Part shown: one piece after another, positions 13,378 through 24,472 of the stretch | Layout: each line of letters starts with the position of its first letter | How positions within the stretch are numbered: position 1 is the first letter of the stretch | Assembly: GCA_026826555.1 (NCBI GenBank) | Contig: JAKSZT010053887.1 | Span: forward strand, 69,130,094 to 69,194,093 | DNA length: 64,000 bases | DNA from: Tolypeutes matacus | Lineage: Eukaryota; Chordata; Mammalia; Cingulata; Chlamyphoridae | Direction: 5' to 3' | Notes under the pieces: generated by a model | What the model was told of the DNA's origin: nothing | Databases searched by the model: none | What the model saw: only the letters and a program-made list of their open reading frames with translations | Made by a program: the position numbers and the translations under genes

Positions 13378-13834
13378 TGATTTGAGGTTGTGTGTACCCC
13401 AGAAAAACATGTTCTTAAATTTAATACAGTCCTGTGTGTTTGAACACATTGTAAGTAGGACCCTTTAATGAGGCTACTTCAGTTAAGGTTTGACCCACTT
13501 CAATCAGGATGGGTCTTAATCCTATTACTGGAGTCCTTCATAAGATAATGGAATTCAGACAGAGAGAGAGTAAACCATTGGAAGAAGAAGCTGAAATCAA
13601 CAAAAAAAAGGGAGAGACCAGCAGACACAGACATGTGCCATGCCATGTGAAAAGAGGAGCCAGGATTGCCAACAGCCAGGTCCAGAATACTGGTATTCAG
13701 GAAGAAAATTCATCACGTTGATGAAGCCTTGGTTTGGACATATTCCCAGCCTCAAAACTGTAAGTGAATAAACTCCATTGTTTAAGCCAAACCATTCCAC
13801 AATATTTGCTTCAGCAGCCCAGGAAATTAAAACA
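13378..13834 (+). mobile_element. Young MaLR-type LTR inserted in older MaLR internal DNA
   Basis: Plus-strand LTR starting at TGATTTGAGG and ending GGAAATTAAAACA. Inside are 'gtaccccagaaaaacatgttctta', 'atgggtcttaatcctattactggag', and the polyadenylation signal AATAAA near 13767, followed by 'ttgtttaagccaaacc'. It is the same family as 4222-4687 but in sense orientation. It lies inside the internal region of the MLT1 provirus, so it is the later insertion. Confidence 0.85.
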
Positions 13835-13985
13835 CACAGATCTAGAGGAGCATAGATCAAACCCAGAGTCTTGCCTCAACCTGATACCTGATTTAGATGA
13901 TTTAGATTATGAAATTGAGACCTTTGGGCCATTGATGACATTTAGAGGAGATATTGGATTTGAGCTGATGCTATAATGGGCATGG

Positions 13986-14563
13986 CAGTTTGAAGTTCTG
14001 TTATGAATCTAAAAAAAAACAAAAAGATTATATTTTTGAACTAATCCATTCTTTGGTGTGAAACCCTTTCATTTGGACTATGTCAATGAGGTGTGACTCA
14101 GACTGAGTTTCCATCTTCTTGCGGGGTCTGGTATAAATGGAGACACAGAGAGAGACACACACACACAGAGAAAGGAAGCTACCATATTTGATCCTGCCAT
14201 GTGAGACAAAGGACTCCAGGTTTTCCTACAACTGCAGAAAGACAGAGAAGCCCTGAAAGACTGAGAGGAGGCCAGGAAAGAGAAAAGCCCTATGCCTGGT
14301 TGCCCACAGCTAAACTCCAGGAGACATTAGAGTCTGGAGGGTAAGGCAGAGACCTTGGCAGAGATTGCCCACTATCTTGTTCACCAAGTGACAGCATGCC
14401 AGGATTACCAGTAGCTGACATTGGTGAGAAAGTGTCTCTGCTGATGCCTTGATTTGGACATTTCATGGCCTCGATGCTGTAAGGCTTTACCCTAAATAAA
14501 ATTCCCTTTATAAAATCAACTCATTTCTGGTACGTTGCATTGGCAACCCTGTGTCAAACTAAG
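13986..14563 (+). mobile_element. Second nested LTR, MaLR-like
   Basis: This segment has LTR architecture: a start related to the young MaLR LTRs ('tttgaagttctg...aactaatccatt'), a TATA-like 'ggtataaatgg' at about 14129, an (AC)n/(AG)n patch at 14145-14175, 'gccatgtgagac', 'gatgccttgatttggac', and a polyadenylation signal 'taaataaaattcc' near 14494. It interrupts MLT1 internal sequence. Boundaries are approximate. Confidence 0.62.
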
Positions 14564-14655
14564 AAAATGGGTTAAGATATTTGTGGATGTCAGGGTGGGG
14601 AGAACATATTTCTCCATGTGGTATTGGCATGAATCTTTGGGGGTCAGAAGGCAAT

Positions 14656-15128
14656 CTAAGGTTGGCTAAAAAATGCCCTCCGAATTATCTATGCAAATAT
14701 TCTTAGAATCTGTGAATATTGCCTTATAGGCAAAAAAAAAAAAAAAAAAAAAACACAAAAAGACTTTGCAGATGTGATTAACTTAGGATCTGAAATGAGA
14801 AGATAGACCTTGATTAATAAGGAGGGCCCTAAACACAAGCACAACTGTACTTATAAAAGAAATTAAAGGGCAATTTAATACACAAACAGTAGACACTCCT
14901 CCACAGAAGCAAAGATTGGAGTTATGTAGCCACAATCCAAGGAATGTCAGCAGACACCAGAACCTGAAAGGGGCAAGGAAGAGGTTCCCTCCCAGAGCAC
15001 CAGGGAGTGCAGCTTTGACAACACCTTGATTTTGTCCCAGTGGTACTGCTTCCAGACTTCTAGCAGCAACAGGAAACAATACAATAGGTCATTTTCTCAG
15101 ACTGTAAGAAAATAAAATTAAAAACCAA
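14656..15128 (+). mobile_element. MLT1-type LTR, 3' LTR of the same provirus
   Basis: It matches the 5' LTR at 11848-12295 block by block: 'ggttggctaaaaaatgccc', 'gaatctgtgaatattgccttat', 'gactttgcagatgtgatta', 'cagcagacaccagaacctgaaa', 'accttgattttgtcccagtgg', and a terminal 'gtaagaaaataaaatt'. A run of about 23 A at 14731-14753 has expanded within it. The two LTRs have diverged strongly, as expected for an old insertion. Confidence 0.78.
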
Positions 15129-16440
15129 TACCAAACTTTCTCTCTTTTTTTCTTTTTCAATCTAGGTAAAAGTTTGTCAATTTTATTGATCTTTTCAGAC
15201 AATGAACTTATGGCTTTTTTATTCTTTTTTTTTTTTTTTTTCCTATTTCATTTATCTTTACTCTGTTCTTTAACATTTCCCTTCTGCTTGCTTTGGGCTT
15301 AGTTTAATGTTTTTTCTAGCGCTTCCATTTTTGAGGTTAGGTCTCTGATTGGAATTCTTTCTTCTTTATAATATTAGCATTAAGAACTAAAAAGCCTTCT
15401 CTGCATCCCATAAGTTTTTGTATGTTGTATTTCCATTTTAATTCACCTCAAAATCTTTTCTAATTTCACTTCTGATTTCCTCTTTAACCCATTGGTTGTT
15501 TAATGAACGTTGTTTAATTTTCACGTTTCTGTAAATTTTCCATTCGTACCTCTATTATTGATTTTTAGCTTCATTCCATTATGCTTGGAGAATTATAAAT
15601 TGTATGATTTCAATTTTTTTTTTAATTTATTGAGACTTGTTTTGTGAACCAACATATGGTCTATCCTGGAGATGATTCATGTGCACTTGAGAAGAATATG
15701 TATTCTCTTTTTTTTTTGGTGTAGTGTTTTCTATATATCTGTTAGTTCTAGTTGGTTTAATGTATCATTCAAGTCCTGTACTTCATTATTAACTTCTGAC
15801 TAGGTGTTCTATCCATTATTGAGAGTGCTGTGTTAAGGTCACCTAACATTAATGTAGAACCATCAGTTTCTCTCTTCAGATCTGTGAGTATTTGCTCCAT
15901 ATATTTTGGGGGTCTGCTGTTAGGTACATATATATTTACAATAGTTGTATCTTCCTATTGAATTCTCCTCTTTATCAGAATATAATGACCATCTTTGTCC
16001 CTCATAATTATTTTTGATTAAAGTCTACTTTATCTGATATTAGTACACCCACCCCAGCTTTCATTTTGTTACTACTTGCATGGTATATTTTTGTTCATCC
16101 TTTCACCAACCTACTTTTATCTTTGACCTTAAGGTGAGTTTCTTGTAGACAATGTATAGTTGGGTCATGCTTTTTCATCCATTTTCCCCATCTCTGCCTT
16201 TTGACTGGAAAATTTAACCCATTTACATTTCAAGCCACTATTATAATACAGGCCCTTCTGCCATTTTGCTATTTAGCCTTCGTAAGTCTTTTTTGTCCTT
16301 TGCTTCTGTTAAAGCCTACTTTTATACTTAATTGCTTTCTTGTGTCGTATCATATCAAGTGCCTTCGCATTGCTATCAGAGTATATTTTTCATTTGTTTC
16401 TTCGTAGTTATTACATGGTTAAATTTTAACATCCTAAATA
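15129..16440 (-). pseudogene. L1 ORF2 5' part (endonuclease), broken
   Basis: L1 ORF2 encodes an endonuclease that nicks target DNA and a reverse transcriptase that copies the L1 RNA. The minus strand shows the endonuclease motif LQETHL, with QETHL at 16145-16131 and its catalytic Glu intact. Stops interrupt the frame on both sides. The segment ends in the linker before reverse transcriptase, so the RT domain and the C-terminal zinc knuckle are absent. Confidence 0.8.
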
Positions 16441-16873
16441 TATAACAATCATATTTGGTTTGATAGCAACTTAACTTCAATAGCATGCACATATACTTGT
16501 CCTATATCCCTCTGACCCCTCCCAATATATATTTTTTCCTTTGGTACTTATTACCACTTACATAATTCATGTTGTAATTGTAATGTACATTTATTATTAC
16601 TTTTTATGCATTTGCATTTTAGCATCTGTAGGAAGTAAGAAGTGGAGTTACATAAGAAACAATATAATACAATAATACTGGCATTTATAATTGTCCAAAT
16701 GTTTATCTTTAACTGAGGTCTTTATTTCTTTCTGCTGCTTTGAACTACTGTTTAGTGCCCTTTCATTTCAGTTTGAAGAACTACTTTTAACATTGCTTAT
16801 AGGACAGATCTAGTGATGATGAACTCCCTTAGCTTTTATTTATCTGAGAATATCTTAATCTCTCCATCATTTT

Positions 16874-17497
16874 TTAGAACATTCTTGTCAGATATGAAAT
16901 TCTTAACTGGAAGTTGTTTTCCTTCAGCACTTTAAATATTTCAACTGACTGTCTTCTTGCCTCCATGGTTTCTAATGAGAAATTGGCACTCAGTCTAATT
17001 GGGAATGCCTTGACTGTAACGTGTTTCTTTTCTCTTATAGCTTCAGAACGCTCCTTGTCCTTTGCATTTGATGGTGTAATCATTATATGTTGGGGTATAT
17101 TTTTCTTCAGGTTTATCCTGTTTGGTATTCTCTGAGCTTCATGAATGTGCATATTCACATTTTTTGCTAAGTTTGGGACATTCTCTGTCATTATTTCTTT
17201 GACTATCCCTTCTGCCCCTGTCTTCTCCTTCTGGGATTCCCATAATACATATATATAGGTGGTGTCCCAAAGGTGTCTTAGGCTATTTCCACTTGTAATA
17301 TTTCTTTTTTCTTTCTGTGTCTCAGCCTGACTCATTTCAAGTATCTTCTCTTCAAGTTCACTGATTCTTTCATCTGCCAGCTCCAATCTGCTCTTGAAAC
17401 CCTCCTGATCATTTTTCATTCCATTTATTGTGGTCTTCCTTTCCTGTAGTTCTGTTTGGTTCCTTTTAAAAAGAATGTAAACTTTCATATTATTCAT
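16874..17497 (-). pseudogene. L1 ORF1 protein, partial open frame of 207 codons
   Basis: L1 ORF1p is a trimeric nucleic-acid chaperone that packages L1 RNA. This minus-strand frame shows the end of the coiled coil (LELADERISELEEKILEM, about residues 38-55). Then come the RRM-like part and the C-terminal domain (SANFSLETMEARR, about residues 169-181, and LKENNFQLRISY). Coiled-coil sequence upstream to about 17700 lies in other frames, so the full protein is not encoded. It is the longest uninterrupted frame in the window that matches a known family. Confidence 0.85.
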
Positions 17498-18806
17498 TCA
17501 TTGTTTTTCTGATATCCTTTAGTTGTTTCTCTGTATTTTCCTTCATCTCTAAGCATTTTTAAGATCATTTTTTAAGACTTTGTTCACTATTGCCACATTT
17601 ATATTTTCTTCTTTGAAGTTTTCTGTATTTTTTTCCACTTCCTCGGATAGGCCATCATTTCATGTTTCTTTGTTTGTCTTATACTCTGTTGCATACTTTA
17701 CATTTTAATATTTTTAAAATGTGAATTCTAAGACTTGTTCCTTGAGATATCTCTTACTTTATTTTGTAACCAGCTGACATAAGAAAGAAATTTCCTTGAG
17801 CTTCAGCCATTCTATCAGTAAGGTCGTCCCAAAGCAAATGCAGTATGCAGGATTTTCCCTGTCTTTCTGGGCCTCTGTCTTGTCCTGGGCTTTGCTTGTT
17901 AATTGTTTTGGAGTTTTCCTGTTACAGAAGTTTGGTTTTTTCCCTCTGTTTCCTAGGAATTGATCTCCCTCTTCTTCTGGGTGTTTGAAGCTGGCAGGCC
18001 TTTGTCCCAGATATCTGCCTTTATAGTTTTTTACTCTCCTTTTGTTATCTCAAGCTGCTTTTGCCTGGAGAGCAAATTCTGGGAGGAGAGGCACCCCAGA
18101 GACTTTCCCAATTCAGTAGTTCCTGCTAAAACAGAGCCATAGATCCACAAAGAGGGCACAAATGATTCCAAAGTGCCCAGGAGAGGGGATTAAGATGGGC
18201 ACCATGAGTTTCTCCTATGGCTCCCCAAAGCTGAGCTTTTATGGCTCGGAAAGCAAATGCAGCCCTTCAGCTAACATTGTACTTAGGAAATACTACATCT
18301 TTAAATCTCCATGACCTCTGTGCCTGTCTGGGCAAGGTTGAAAAAATGGCTGCCACTGCCTTTGTCCAAGGCAGGGTTGTAACAATGGCTGCCACCAGTT
18401 CTGTCTGGGGCAGGCTAAAACAATAGCTGCTCTGAGAACTTGGCCTCCAGTGATTTGCTAATCAAAAGCTGTGATCAGTGATTGACCATGCCCACCCCTG
18501 TTCTTGGGGAAGAGGATTTTTATGTCCCATTCTTTCACCAGTGATCTAGCCAAAGACTGACCCCCCTGGTGGCCTGCCATGTGAGTGGGGGATGGGCACC
18601 AGTAGCCATCATGTGGAGAGAGCAATTTACTGTTCTTTACTGTAATTTATTAGTCCCTTCCTCCCACTCTTTCCTGGATGCTTTACAGTGTTTTTGCTGC
18701 TTTCAGAGTTTCAAAATAGTTGCTTCAGACAGTTCATGCCTGTTTAATAGTTATTTTGGTAGAAGAACTGAGTCCTGAAGCTCTTCACAATGCCATCTTC
18801 CCTTGC

Positions 18807-19745
18807 AGTCTCTTGCTCAGTGGGATTGATTCTAAGTCGGGTATTTGTTGTCCTTTATGGTGTATGATCAGCTCTCACCACAACATGCAAAAATTAGTAG
18901 GGCCATCTACTAAATTCGTGGGGTTACCTTATTTCTTGTTGACTGCAATGTACTCATAACTTCAAGAGTTTTTCATCTGCTCCCAATGTTCCCTTTCAAC
19001 TTGATAAAAATTGTGTGGTTTCTGTGTGCATTTGTTGATACATGTAATGTATATTGGGACCTTTCTTAATTACAGAAAATATGATGTTTTCTCCACTATT
19101 TTTGCATCTTTGTGCTTATATCTGTGGGTATTGGAGTGGTTGATGGTGTTAATCTCACCTTGTGACATTCTTTGCAGTCACCCTGTTAGTATGTTGTTGA
19201 TTTAATGTTGCAATATACTTGCATTTATAACTTTATAATTGGCCTGTGGAGAGGATTTATTTCACATATTTAAAAAACTAAGGGCTCTTTTTGATATGTA
19301 GAGATGAAAATATGAATCCACCACCAATGTTCTTTCAGTTTAGAATTTTTCCCAAGTCATAAAGATGAATGTAATTGAATCGTTTACATTCTTAATCAAG
19401 CACAAGCATTTACTAAAATAGCTGAATTGAGTTTAGACACACAGTCCATAACCATGAAACAGATTGGGGTTCTATCCAAATATCTGATTTTACTGTAATT
19501 AAAAATGTATTTTCTACTTCTCTACCATAAATTATTATTTTTAAATCAGAAAAAAGTTCTTCAAATTTAGTATTTTTACCTAAAGGAATGTAAAATCTTA
19601 AGTCCCAGACAACAATAAAAAATGTTAATTTCAGGTCTTCCAGTGTTTAATTGTCTTTTCCCAAGTATTTAAAATGGACGTGTGTTCGTATATGTTTAGA
19701 AATAGACCTATAGGAACTCTTTTCTAGTAGCAAGTCCTTTAGTAC
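18807..19745. other. Unique or unrecognised non-coding DNA
   Basis: AT-rich, with no gene. It could include more L1 5'UTR, since the L1 5' boundary rests only on the AAGATGGC position. Confidence 0.45.
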
Positions 19746-20268
19746 TGGAGGTTGTTTTGCTAAGGAAGAGGCAGAAACTCTAAATGCTATGCAAAGGCAG
19801 CTTTATTCAATCAAATGAGTTTCAGGTTATATCAAATGATTATAACAATTAAGCAATCACAGAAAATAAGAGTAATTAAAGACATAGGAAAGAATGAAAG
19901 TATATACAACCATTCACCAAATCGGGGGGAAACACAACATCTGATCTCTCATGAGGCCGGGAAGTCCCTGTGTAACTGACTGGACTAGAAAAATGGCCTC
20001 AGGCAGAGTGTCCCCTCCTTGGTGAAGCTCTGACTGGCAGCTTGGGGACCATCCCTTTTAAGGGGTTCCAAACCTCAGAACTCCAATGAGTCTTGCAACT
20101 CGTGAGGAATGACCTCATTGAAAGTAACTGAATCTATCCATCAGGGGGTGGCCAGCTCTCCACAAGAGAGACACCATGTCTCAAGGGGTCTTTTGTTCTA
20201 TTCTGTTCATGGTACACTAAACAGGATCATGAGATTTCGATATACATCAGCTTTAACTTAATGTTACA
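19746..20268 (-). mobile_element. Probable solo retroviral LTR, antisense
   Basis: Read on the minus strand it starts TGTAACATTAAG, has a TATA-like 'CCTTAAAAGGG' near 20057-20067, and an AATAAA signal near 19801-19806, followed by 'GCTGCCTTTGCATAGC' and about 50 bases to the end. The 523-bp length fits an LTR. It does not match the other LTR families in the window, so I only call it ERV-type. No target duplication was found, and the ends are approximate. Confidence 0.55.
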
Positions 20269-20479
20269 CAAACAGGATGTGCAAATACCAGGTCTAGTAA
20301 CTTGCTCCTTTTAAACATTTGTTTTTTGGGTAATGGATGATCGGGTTGCCTGCATAGCAGTGTTATAATATTCCAGAGGACAAAGGACAAGTTAATCATT
20401 CACAATTCTAGGCTAAAATGGCAGAAATTATTGATTAGAAAGCTTATGAATTCACAATTCTTAATAATAATTTTCTTAT

Positions 20480-20715
20480 AGTACATAAGATGTGCATCGT
20501 CTCTGATGCCAGGTAAATCTAGGTTCATATGGTATCTCTATCACTTACTAGATGTGTAACTAATTACTTAATCTCTATAAAGTCCTGTTTCTTCATCTGT
20601 AAAATAGTGACTATAAAATCTAACTCATACAATAGAAGGATTAAATATTATATGAAGGGCTTAGCACAGTGTGTGTTTTTTAGAAAATGCTCAACAAATA
20701 ATAGCTATGATTATC
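20480..20715 (+). repeat. MIR SINE, nearly complete
   Basis: Clear MIR order: 'cacttactagatgtgtaac', 'cttcatctgtaaaatagtga', 'aaggattaaatattatatgaa', 'gggcttagcacagtg', 'tgctcaacaaataatagctat'. It is an ancient tRNA-derived SINE fossil. Confidence 0.85.
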
Positions 20716-20767
20716 TGCATTAAAAAGCAGTTATATCAACTTTTATTTAAGAAAGAAAGATTATGTT

Positions 20768-20870
20768 TAAGAGGCCCACTACTTAACAGCCTAATGATGA
20801 CATTCAATTTTCTAAGCTTCAGTATTCTAACCTGTAAAGTGGTAATAATACCTATACTTTCCAAGTGCTG
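20768..20870 (+). repeat. MIR core fragment
   Basis: The block 'ttctaagcttcagtattctaacctgtaaagtggtaataatacc' follows the MIR core ('cctcagtttcctcatctgtaaaatggggataataatacc'). Partial copy, directly downstream of another MIR in the same orientation. Confidence 0.6.
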
Positions 20871-21059
20871 GGGGCAGACCTGCCATTTCCACACATATGT
20901 GTGGGTCCACTCTCTTGGCCCAAGGAAATCTCTTATTGTTCCACACTTTTTCTTCCATGGTTCTGCCCTTGTAGTAACTCTCCGTTCAATCCATCCTTTC
21001 TCTGTCTATTTCAGTCCAGGCTTGCAGTAGTAATGCTCATATAAATTTTGAAAAACCCT
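20871..21059. other. Unassigned spacer
   Basis: It may be the far end of the neighbouring MaLR internal region; I could not align it to the second copy at 47080. Confidence 0.3.
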
Positions 21060-21776
21060 TGTTTGCTTTGCATGCAGTTTCAGACAATAGAATTTTCCAC
21101 ACCTATTTCTTGGATAACTGCATTTACGATCCTATTTCCACTGAAATGGCTGACAGGGTCCATGTTCAGTTACATCTTCTTTAGAAAAGGGGTTTTCACT
21201 TAAACCTCACCTGGAATCATGTTCTCTGAGAATTCACTTGCCGACAGCTCAGGGAGGTCCCTGATGGAGCCATTTCTGGCCCTAGATTCAGAGCTCATTA
21301 TCTGTATAGGCTGAGAATTTTAAAGATCATCAGTTACAGGGTACTTTGTGCTTAAAAGTTTAAATCTCAACTTATCTCTTTCTTCTCCCATTTCACTATA
21401 TAAACTGCAAGGAGAAACTGAACTATAACCTTCCACACTTAGACTGGAAATCTCCTCAGCTAAATACCCAGGTTATCACTTTCAAATTCTACCATCCGTC
21501 CAACATTAGAACACAATCTTGCCAAATTCTCTGTCTCTTTATACCAAGGATCACCTTTCCTCCACTTTCCAAGAACACACATATCATTTCCTTTTAAAGT
21601 CTCATTGGAAATACCTTTAAGTCTATATTTCTACCACTGGTCTCTTCAAAGTAATCTAGGCTTTTTCTATCATGTACTTCACAATTCTTCCAGCTACTAC
21701 TGATTACACAATTGCAAAGCTGTTTCCATATTTTTAGGTATTTGTAATGGTAACACCCCACTCTGATACCAAAAAC
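21060..21776 (-). mobile_element. MaLR internal region, antisense, with gag-like remnant
   Basis: This segment aligns along its length with 47080-47853, and each lies just downstream (on the minus strand) of a MaLR LTR. The primer binding site next to the LTR is readable on the minus strand near 21772-21756 (TTTTTGGTATCAGAGTGGGG), tRNA-Leu-like. A minus-strand frame near 21480-21330 contains YLAEE and EERDKLR, matching YLTEE and GESDKLR in the other copy. Stops and shifts interrupt the frame, so it is a pseudogene. Confidence 0.75.
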
Positions 21777-22249
21777 TGTTTTAGCCTCCCAGCTGCTAAA
21801 CATGTACCTATATAATGGGTTGGCTTAAACAATGGGAATTTATTGGCTCATGGTTTTGAGGGAAGGAGAAGTTGAAAATCAAGGTTCAGCAATTGGTGCT
21901 TTGTCCCTGAAGACTGTGGCAATCAGGGGCTGGCTGCCAGTGATCTTTGGTCCTTAGCTTTTCTGTCATATGGCCAGACACATGGCAGGACTTTTTTCCT
22001 TTCTTTTCCAAATTCCATTGACTTCCAGCTTCTGGCTGCTCCCCATGGCTTCTCTTTCTGTGACCAATTTTCTCTGCTTATAAGGACTTCAACCATATTG
22101 GATTAAGACCTGCCATGATTCAGTTTGGGCACACCTTAGTAAATAATATGTTCAAAAGTCTTATTTACAAATGGGTTCATACACACAGGACCAGGGGTTG
22201 GGACCTGAACATGCATCCTTTTGCTGGGGACATAATTCAATCCACAACA
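21777..22249 (-). mobile_element. MaLR-type LTR, 5' LTR of an antisense MaLR
   Basis: It has TG...CA ends, running from TGTTTTAGCC to TCCACAACA. The body is the young MaLR type: 'gggttggcttaaacaatgggaatttattggctcat', with the antisense AATAAA inside, then 'gaagactgtggc' and 'ggctggctgccagtgatc'. Internal sequence is attached at its 3' side on the minus strand. The matching 3' LTR was not found. Confidence 0.85.
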
Positions 22250-23019
22250 AGCTTGTGAGTGATCATTGTTACAAGTGGCAACCAATCAATTCCATACTTC
22301 CTGCTGTGTACAACCCAACCAATACCTGCCTATACTACCTCATCTTACTTTGGAGTTAAGGAGCACAATTAGGTCACATATTTGATTTAACCAGTTGTGA
22401 TGGTTAAGTCTTGTGCCAATTTGGCCAGGTAATGGTGCTCAGTTGTTAGGTCAAGCAAGCACTGAGTGCTTAAGGATTATCTGAATGATAGTCTCCAGCT
22501 CTGCAAAAACTATAAACTGATCCCGGAAAATTACTGGAGTTACAGTGGACAGGAATCCATACAACAACTCATTCATCATCTGAGCACTTGCTGTATAATC
22601 CATTTCATGGATGCATTCTTGATGTTAGTCCATCAACATTTCTGCAAGCCTGGAGCACTGAGAATTTACTGAAGCTTTCACAATCTAGAAGCTGTCTTCT
22701 CTGTTATTGCATGTGTATACATGAGTGGGTATAGATACACATATACCTGTGTGTGTGTGTATATGTATCATATTAATAGCCATCCATTTTTTTAAGTGAG
22801 AAGTATTTGTTATAGTTATCTTTTCTTTTTTTAATCAAAGCCATGAAGGCAAAAGTAAACCCACATGACCACATGACGTGGAGAGGAGGAAATTGCTCAA
22901 TAATATTTAAAAACTAGTCTTTATCAACCAAGAATGAACAAATATGAAATCTTAACAAATTCTCATATTAATTTCTCCCTTCTGGGGGAAACTCCTATGA
23001 TATGGGAATTATTACCAAC
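22250..23019. other. Mostly unique DNA, with a possible LTR fragment
   Basis: The stretch 22397-22470 ('tgtgatggttaagtcttgtgcc', 'ggccaggtaatggtgctcagttg', 'gtcaagcaagcact') resembles the start of an ERVL-type LTR, but the following bases do not continue the match. A short (TG)n patch lies near 22750-22762. The rest is unrecognised. Confidence 0.4.
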
Positions 23020-23155
23020 AATGTCATTTAGAAAACAAAGAAACTAAAAGATTAAGTAACTTGATCAATATCACTCAGTAAGAGGCAGAGCAGTGACCTG
23101 AGGTCAGGGTTTGTATGCATAGATACTGTGTCCATTATATCACTGGATTTCTTGA
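23020..23155 (-). repeat. MIR SINE fragment
   Basis: Antisense MIR blocks: 'aaagattaagtaacttgatcaatatcactcagtaagaggcagagcagtgacc', then 'tatatcactgg'. Old and truncated. Confidence 0.7.
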
Positions 23156-23344
23156 CCTTATGATTATTTTTAAAATCTTTTACATGTTGTAAGTGTAAAT
23201 ATATATGTATATACACTTTTACCATCACTTTATAGAGACAGCATTTTCTAAAGCATTTGGGCTTCTAGGATTCATTTGAAGATGCAGAGCAGAAGCAGGG
23301 GAGGGGCAATTGGAGTAGTTGATAATGCCACATAAGGAAGGTCC

Positions 23345-23570
23345 ATGTGAATTTGTGTTGATAAAAACAGAATAAAAATAATAATAGCTAGACAATTATT
23401 ATGTGCTTACCAGACACCACAAATAGCATTTTGCATGCAATCTCTCATTTAATCTTAAAAAGACAATCTAGTGGTTACTAATATTATCCCCATCTAACAA
23501 GTAAAGAAAAACAAAATTGACTTTCAGCAACTCATCAGATGTTGAGCAAGCAGAAGAGCTCCAGTGGAAA
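23345..23570 (-). repeat. MIR SINE
   Basis: Antisense MIR: 'aataatagctagacaattattatgtgcttacc', 'aatctctcatttaatctt', 'attatccccatctaacaagtaaag', 'caactcatcagatgttgagc'. It is close behind another antisense MIR. Confidence 0.75.
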
Positions 23571-24084
23571 TTGTTAAATGATGAAGGTGCTATCAAGTAC
23601 CTGGATTGACATCAGATCCACAAAGGAGTTGATTCAGTATTAAAAGAGCTTTCAAGACACTGGCAACATTCTCCCTTGGATTAGTAGAAGTGAGATCTTT
23701 GAATCAGTGGCTGGGGCCAGTTGACTCAGAGGTTATTTGTTTTTCAACGATCATTTCATATTTTCTGTATTATGAAAAACAAAACACAACTCACTAATCA
23801 CACCCACACTGTAAATGATCATGGTATTTTAAAATTAATGCACTTAATTTTAGACCCTATGCTCTACTACAATTATTAATGCTAGTACTAATACAAGGCA
23901 AACCTATGTTCTAGGAACTAGTTAAATGAGATATTTTCTGCATTATACCTGGTCCATTCCAAATGATTATTTTATTAGTAGAATATACCTCCATTGCAAG
24001 CATATTTATTCATAGGCTACATACAGCAGAGAAAACAGAAGTTTAATAAAATAAATTATTAATTAATAATAACAAGGTTGTCCA
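23571..24084. other. Unique AT-rich DNA before the L1
   Basis: No feature was recognised. Confidence 0.5.
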
Positions 24085-24472
24085 GGAATTTCCAGGAAGA
24101 TGACAGACTAGAAAGACAGAGGACTCTCTTATCTCCCAGAAAAATAGCTAGAGGGCAGGCAGAAACAGCCTGAAAAAAAGAAATCTTCTAGGGTTTAGGA
24201 GACCAGGGAAAGGCTAGACATCACCCAGAGAAGAGAGATGCAAAGGAAAATAATGGCACCAGCAAAATTCCTCCCTCTCCAAGGCCCTAGGAAGTGAGTT
24301 TGTAACCCATTTCTGGGTTTAGGGCCCAGATTTGAGCAACTAATAGGGACAATTCAAAAGAACCATAACAGGTTGAATCAAGAATCAAAGAACAGCAGTA
24401 ACACACAGCCCCGCTACTAAAACCCTATGAAAGGGAAATCAAGCATCTGAGTAAACTTACCACCCTAATCAG

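Larger units (their letters stand above)
12296..14655 (+). mobile_element. MaLR internal region (MLT1-int), interrupted by two LTRs
   Basis: The internal sequence begins with a PBS-proximal 'ggggtactgctgtaataaatg' and contains 'ccctcttggaatgggaatgtct' near 13303-13322, a recognisable MaLR internal block. Later internal blocks resume at about 13835-13985 ('gaaattgagacctttgggcc', 'gatttgagctgatgctataatggg'). MaLR internals carry only a gag-like remnant and no pol, and short open pieces at 12691-12915 and 13002-13226 may descend from it. Two younger LTRs split the region. Confidence 0.72.
15129..18806 (-). mobile_element. L1 LINE, antisense, missing its 3' half
   Basis: On the minus strand the element runs 5' to 3' from 18806 to 15129: 5'UTR (about 18806-17700), ORF1 (about 17700-16800), intergenic spacer (about 16800-16440), then ORF2 endonuclease and the start of the reverse transcriptase linker. 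It stops abruptly where the MLT1 LTR ends. Retrotransposition normally truncates L1 at the 5' end, so loss of the 3' part implies a later deletion or rearrangement. The 5' end carries AAGATGGC (18792-18799, minus strand), a YY1-type site. Confidence 0.85.
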
